A stretch of DNA of 29,714 nucleotides from Clostridia bacterium (GTDB taxonomy: Bacteria; Bacillota; Clostridia; Oscillospirales; CAG-272): assembly GCA_017453085.1 (NCBI GenBank), contig JAFTKV010000298.1, forward strand, positions 1 to 29,714, read 5' to 3'. Below are positions 25,057 through 29,714 of the stretch, piece by piece (within the stretch, counting starts at the first letter, position 1; the number at the start of each line of letters is the position of its first letter). Both the position numbers and the translations under genes were made by a program. Under the pieces are notes generated by a model, which saw nothing but the letters and a program-made list of their open reading frames with translations, had not been told where the DNA came from and did not search any database.

Positions 25057-28000
25057 ATGAAAAAGCGTTTGATGGCGTTATTCTTATCGGCGGTCACGCT
25101 GTTCGCCGCCGCACCGCTGACGGCACTGGCAAGCGACAGCGGTTGGAACACCGATCTGGAGGGGCTGAGCTCCACCTCCAACAAGCCCGCCCGCATCACC
25201 TACAGCGATAAGGGCGCAACCCTTACCCGTATCAACGAAAACGACGGTCTTGCCATCAGCAAAACGAAAACGGCAGGGAACTTCACTCTGGAGAGCGACG
25301 TAACCTTCGACTCGGGTAACGTGGCAAACCTGATCTTCGGTGCAGAGAAGAGCACCACGGCAGAGGAATCCTTTATCTTCAAGCTGGATCGGAACAATCG
25401 GGGGGAGACGAAGATCTTCAATTTCAGCAGCTCCCACGGATTTCCCACCATTGCCGGCAACAATGGCAACACCTTCCCCATGAATCAGAAGGATTATCAC
25501 ATGAAGGTGGTTGTTCTGGACGGCACTTGTGCCGTATATGTGAACGAGATCTTGGTTTGCTCCGCCAAGCTGCCCGCCTATTACAAGGACGGCTATCTGG
25601 GTATCGGAGCAGCGGAGGGCAGTACCGTGACCTTCCAGAATACCGTTTACACCGATCTGGATCAGAAAAGCTGGCGAAGATCACCGACGTCAAAGTGGAG
25701 GGTAGCGTTCTCACGCCCGCTTATAGCGAGGACGTCACCGCTTACGGTGTGCTGGCAGTCCCCCATGCGCAGGACGCTGCGAAAATCACCGTCACTCTTT
25801 CCGAGGGAAGCGGTACGCTTACCGTAGGCGGCAAGCCTGCCAAGAGCGGCAAGAGCGTGGAAGTCCCTTTGCAGGTGGGCAAAAATATCATCCCCATCCT
25901 GCTCACCGACGAGGCTTCGGGGATCGGCATTCCCGTGACGGTTGCCATCACCCGCAAAGCTGCTGACGGCTTGGATCGTACCGAGGATTACCGCGGACAG
26001 TATCATTTCTCCCCCTACCACGGCTGGTTAAACGATCCCAACGGTCTGATCTACTACAACGATCAGTGGCACCTGTTCTATCAGTACATCCCCCTCACCA
26101 CCGCCCATTCCGATGCCCAGAAGCATTGGGGACACGCCGTGTCCGAGGATCTGGTGCATTGGGTGGATCTTCCCGTTGCCCTTGCGCCCGATAAGGAATT
26201 CGGTTCTATCTGGTCGGGCAGTGCGGTGGACGATCCCGAGAACAAGTCGGGACTTTTCCCCGGCAAGAGCAAGGACAATCTCCTCGCCTTCTTCACCCAC
26301 CGTGCCGACAACGGCGTGCAGGTGCAGAGCATGGCCTACTCCGCCGACGGCGGCGTGACCTGGACGAAGTATGCGGGCAATCCCATCCTGACCGCCAAGG
26401 ACGATCCGCTGGGCGACGGCGCATTCCGTGATCCCAACGTCTTCTGGTGCGAGCAGATGAACACCTATCTGATGATCGTATCGGGCGGTCCCATCCGCAT
26501 CTACTCCTCCGACGATCTCTTGCACTGGACCTTTGAGAGCGGCTACGATAACGCTCACCCTCAGTACCGCCCCTCCGGCGTAAACTCCATCTATTCCGAG
26601 TGTCCCGACCTCTTCCCGCTGACAGTGGAAGGGGAAGACACGGTGAAGTGGATCTACACCGGCGCAGGCGACTGGTACATGATCGGCGATCTGAAGGAAG
26701 TGGACGGACGGATCAGCTTCGTTCCCGACAATAATACTCGCTATCCCCTGGAATTCGGTCACGATGCCTATGCGGGCGTTACCTTCAAGAAGGGTCCGGA
26801 GGGCAGAGTCGTGATGATCAGCTGGATGGCCAACTGGGGCTATGCCAATCAGATGCCTACCGATCCCTGGAACGGCTCCTTTACCCTCTGCTACGAGCTG
26901 ACCCTGCAGAAGACCGCCAAAGGTCTGCGTCTCTTCCAGAATCCCGTGAAGGAATATGAATCCCTCCGCGGTGAGCCGTTGGCAGAGATCAAGGGCGGCG
27001 TTATCGCACCTAAGGGGGAAAATCTCCTTGCCGATTGCAGAAGCGATCAGTTCGAGCTGATCGCCCATCTGAAGCCCGAGCAGGGCGTTACCGAGGTGGG
27101 ATTCAAGCTGCTGCAGGGCACTGAGCACGAAATGATCGTGAAGTACAATCCCAAAACCTCTCTGCTGACGCTGGATCGCGGCAACGTCTCGGACGTGAAG
27201 CCCGGCTCCTATGCAGGCACCGCCATCTCCACCTATACGATCACGAAAAACGCAGACGGCTCGGTTGATCTGCGAATCTTCGTGGACTGGGGCTCCATCG
27301 AGGTGATTCCCAACCACGGCGAGATCTACGCCGCAGAGCTTTTGTTCCCCGACTATGCAAGCATCGGCATGGAAGCCTACTCCAAGGGGGGCAATACCAC
27401 GGCAGACATCACCGTTTATCCCTTGGATACCATCTGGCGAGAGGAAGAATCCACCGAGGTGACCGACGTTCTGCTGGACGTGCAGGACGGTGCGGTGCTG
27501 AACGTGGGCGAGACCTACACCATCCACTCCAGAGTGAAGAATCGCTTTGCCGACCAGTCGGTTACCTTTGCGGTAGACAACAAGGACGGCATCGTGGAGA
27601 TCCTGTCGCAGGATGCAGGCTCGATCACGCTGAAAATCTTGAAAAAGGGCAAGTTCAGCATCACCGCTACCACCAAAGACGGTAGCAAGACCATCACAGC
27701 CAACCTTTCTGCGGGAGAAGTCACCTTCCACACCAATCTCACCGATTGGACCAACACCGGCAACGGCAGCTGGTCGATGGTGGCAGGCGGCTATCAGGGC
27801 GTTACCGGCAACGACGGCTTCGCCTTTGGCAGTGAAGTGTTTGAGGGCGATTTCAAGCTGGAGCTGGACGTTACCGTGCTCTCGGGTACTGCATTCGGTA
27901 TCATCTTCTGCTCCACCGATAATCCCGGAGACGGATCGTATATGGTCAATTTCGACCTCACCGATCCGGTGCACGGTCAAAAATTCCGCTTTACCGAGTT

Positions 28001-28508
28001 CCCCTATCGGGGCGACAGCAGTAACAACGCCGAAAAACGCTTCGCCGACAGCGTGACGCCTCAGCTTGGAAAGAAGCATCACATCGAGGTCATCTACGAG
28101 GACGGCAAGCTCACCTACATCTTTGACGGCGTGACCATCTTCGATCAGGTGAAAGACAAGGATCGCGGTGTGTCCTTTGAGAGCGGCAGAATCGGCGTGA
28201 TGGGATACAACAGCACCTTCGTGGTGAACAATGTGACGGTTACCACTCCTGATGATCCAATCGATGATCCGATCGATCCCCCTGTGGATCAGCCGGACGA
28301 TCCTATCGTCGATCAGCCCGATGATCCTGCGGATGATCCCACGGAAGACCCGTCCGACACACCCACCGATCCTCCTGCAGATCCTCCCGTCGAAGATCCC
28401 GCCCCTGAGGGCGCACCGATAGGCTGGATCGTCGGAATTGCCGCAGCTCTTCTGCTGGGCGCAGGAGTGACCGTCTTCCTGCTTTGTAAGAAAAAAAGAT
28501 CCGTGTGA
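25057..28508 (+). CDS. Secreted GH32 fructanase with membrane anchor, frameshifted
   Basis: The first frame (25057-25827) has AGGAGG 5 bases upstream, a signal peptide (MKKRLMALFLSAVTLFAAAP, cut near ALAS), and a CBM66/concanavalin-like domain up to NTVYTDLDQK. The rest lies in the -1 frame from about 25665: a cadherin-like beta-sandwich (to ~25970), GH32 with WLNDPNG nucleophile (Asp codon 26034-26036), FRDPNVF (26430-26432) and ECPDLF acid/base (26598-26600), an Ig-like domain, a second CBM66-like domain (~27720-28245), an Asp/Pro-rich linker, a membrane helix (GWIVGIAAALLLGAGVTVFL) and a KKKRSV tail. It would be an extracellular levanase/inulinase. The neighbour at 28538 reads through the same join without a break, so one base is missing here by mutation or sequencing error. 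The ATG at 25527 in the second frame is not a real start. Confidence 0.85.
25654..25671 (+). other. Frameshift site in the fructanase gene
   Basis: GAT CTG GAT CAG AAA AGC reads DLDQKS, then falls into nonsense-like sequence, whereas reading GAA AAG CTG from 25665 gives EKLAKITD. The paralogue at 28538 has DLSAEKIARITD. Inserting one base before CA at 25663 restores DLDxEKLAKITD. Confidence 0.85.
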
Positions 28509-28537
28509 TCGGATCTGAAAAATAAGGAGGCTTTTCA

Positions 28538-29714
28538 ATGAAAAGAACCATTTTAGCACTCACAATGGCAGTGATCCTTGTGCTGGGTGCAGAACCCTTG
28601 GCAGTATTTGCCGACGGCGGTTGGAATACCAATCTTGGCACGATGACTCCGGTAGAAGCGCAGCCCGCAGGTCTGGAGATCAGCGACAAGGGCGTTACCG
28701 TATCCAAGACCACCGGCTGGGATGCCATTGCCATCAGTGACACCAAAACCGAAGGCGATTTTATGCTGGAAACAGACGTTACCTTCGTCAGCGGAAACGT
28801 AGCAAACCTGGTATTCGGTGCAGAGAAGTACACCACCGCCCAGGAATCCTTCGTTTGCAAGCTGGACCGCAACAACCGCGCTGAAACCAAGATCTTCTGC
28901 TTCAGCGATATGCGCGGCTATCCTACCGTTGCTCACAACAACAATAACGCATATCCCATGCACGAGGAAAGCTACAAGATGAAGATCACCGTGCTGGAAG
29001 GCGTTGTCACCGTGTACGTGGGCGACGTAGTCGCTTGCTCTGCGGAGCTGCCTGACTATTACAAGGACGGCTATCTGGGCATCGGTGCCGCTGAAGGCAG
29101 TGTAGTGACCTTCCAGAACACCGTTTACACCGATCTTAGCGCCGAAAAGATCGCACGGATCACCGACATTTCCGCTGAAGGTTTGACACTTTCTCCCGCA
29201 TTCAGCGAAGGCACCGTGGAATACACCGTGCTGAACGTTCCTGCGGATCAGAACTCTGTCAAGCTGACCACCACTCTGTCCGAAGGCAGAGGCGAGCTCA
29301 CTGTAAACGGTAACGTTGCAGAGGGCGGCAAGGCTGTAGAGCTTCCTCTCACCAACGGAATCGCTCATGCTACCATTCAGCTTTCCGACAGCGAATCGGA
29401 CACCAAGACCACCTATTCTGTATCCTTTGTCCAGGCAGGAGATGGCTTCCAAAGCAATCAGAGCGGTTGGAAGAATACCGGCAACGGCACTTGGTCTACC
29501 GTAGCGAGCGGCTATCTGGGCGAGACCGGCTGGGACGGGTTTGCAGTAGCGGAGCAGGTAGTTGACGGCGACTTCAAGCTGGAGCTGGACGTTACCATGC
29601 TGGCAGGTACGGCGTTCGGCATCATCTTCTACTCAGGCGAGAACCCCAGAGACGGCGCTTATATGGTGAATTTTGACTACAAGGATGCCGTGCACGGTCA
29701 GAAATTCCGTTTCA
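28538..29714 (+). CDS. Secreted CBM66-like/cadherin-like protein, 3'-truncated
   Basis: The first 392 codons are visible. A signal peptide (MKRTILALTMAVILVLGAEP, cut near VFAD) leads to a CBM66/concanavalin-like domain (about 28-205, with GNVANLVFGAEK and YYKDGYLGIGAAEGS), a cadherin-like beta-sandwich (about 208-300, LSPAFSEGTVEYTVLNVP) and the start of a second CBM66-like domain (GDFKLELDV, GTAFGIIF, YMVNFD). All three are close paralogues of modules in the preceding fructanase, but here no GH32 or Ig-like module lies between the second and third. A catalytic domain might follow beyond the edge. AAGGAGG (28524-28530) lies 7 bases upstream; the gap to the preceding stop is 29 bp, so it is probably the fourth gene of the operon. 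Confidence 0.85.
   Translation, partial: MKRTILALTMAVILVLGAEPLAVFADGGWNTNLGTMTPVEAQPAGLEISDKGVTVSKTTGWDAIAISDTKTEGDFMLETDVTFVSGNVANLVFGAEKYTTAQESFVCKLDRNNRAETKIFCFSDMRGYPTVAHNNNNAYPMHEESYKMKITVLEGVVTVYVGDVVACSAELPDYYKDGYLGIGAAEGSVVTFQNTVYTDLSAEKIARITDISAEGLTLSPAFSEGTVEYTVLNVPADQNSVKLTTTLSEGRGELTVNGNVAEGGKAVELPLTNGIAHATIQLSDSESDTKTTYSVSFVQAGDGFQSNQSGWKNTGNGTWSTVASGYLGETGWDGFAVAEQVVDGDFKLELDVTMLAGTAFGIIFYSGENPRDGAYMVNFDYKDAVHGQKFRF

Noticed and set aside
25527..25664. ATG at 25527 as the true start of the GH32 protein
   Set aside because: The peptide up to 25664 in this frame is a shadow of the CBM-like domain read correctly in the 25057 frame; no signal peptide.
25660..25671. Programmed -1 ribosomal frameshift
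   Set aside because: CAG AAA AGC is not an X-XXY-YYZ slippery heptamer, and no stimulatory hairpin or internal Shine-Dalgarno stood out.
28498..28517. AGATCC/GGATCT hairpin at the fructanase stop as a terminator
   Set aside because: Only 6 bp with no T-run, and the next gene follows at 29 bp with a strong ribosome site.
26028..28559. An 843-codon minus-strand open frame opposite the fructanase
   Set aside because: It is a shadow of a GC-rich gene with clear GH32 motifs on the plus strand; the His/Gly/Val-rich translation has no domain.

Overview
The window looks like a chromosomal piece of a gut-type Clostridia (Bacillota), possibly Oscillospirales-like; the order is a guess. Supporting signs are strong AGGAGG-type ribosome binding sites, near-consensus sigma-A promoters, huge MBG/beta-helix surface proteins, PqqD/HprK-like cassettes, and secreted glycosidases with a C-terminal membrane anchor. 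No tRNA, rRNA, transposase, phage gene or CRISPR array was seen.

Region 1 (1-10563): the 3' part of a giant repeat-built surface protein is followed at 24 bp by a 40-residue acidic peptide, an HPr-kinase-like P-loop protein and a PqqD-like protein. After a hairpin terminator come a membrane-anchored Thr/Pro-rich protein and a SipW-like (Ser/His-type) S24/S26 peptidase. Together these resemble a RiPP-like peptide modification and export cassette, but with no recognised radical SAM enzyme, cyclase or transporter.

Region 2 (10564-11283): a gene-free stretch packed with degenerate direct and inverted repeats. A bidirectional hairpin terminator at its right edge closes the leftward gene.

Region 3 (11369-17290): a divergent pair driven by two back-to-back sigma-A promoters. 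Leftward is a lipoprotein with a BNR/Asp-box beta-propeller. Rightward is a three-gene operon: a glycyl radical enzyme (GRE), an aldo/keto reductase and a GRE-activating radical SAM enzyme. The GRE has the glycyl loop and the active-site Cys, but lacks the Glu and Asp used by the known diol-dehydratase branch.

Region 4 (17348-29714): glycan utilisation. A secreted multi-domain GH78 alpha-L-rhamnosidase comes first. Behind a textbook MerR-type promoter (19-bp spacer with an internal dyad) lies an operon of a MerR-FGGY sugar kinase fusion, a cytoplasmic GH32-like protein, a secreted membrane-anchored GH32 fructanase broken by a -1 frameshift, and a paralogous secreted protein that runs off the window. 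The likely logic is that exported enzymes cut plant polysaccharides (rhamnosides, fructans), and the kinase fusion couples sensing or phosphorylation of a released ketose to transcription. No transporter lies in the window.
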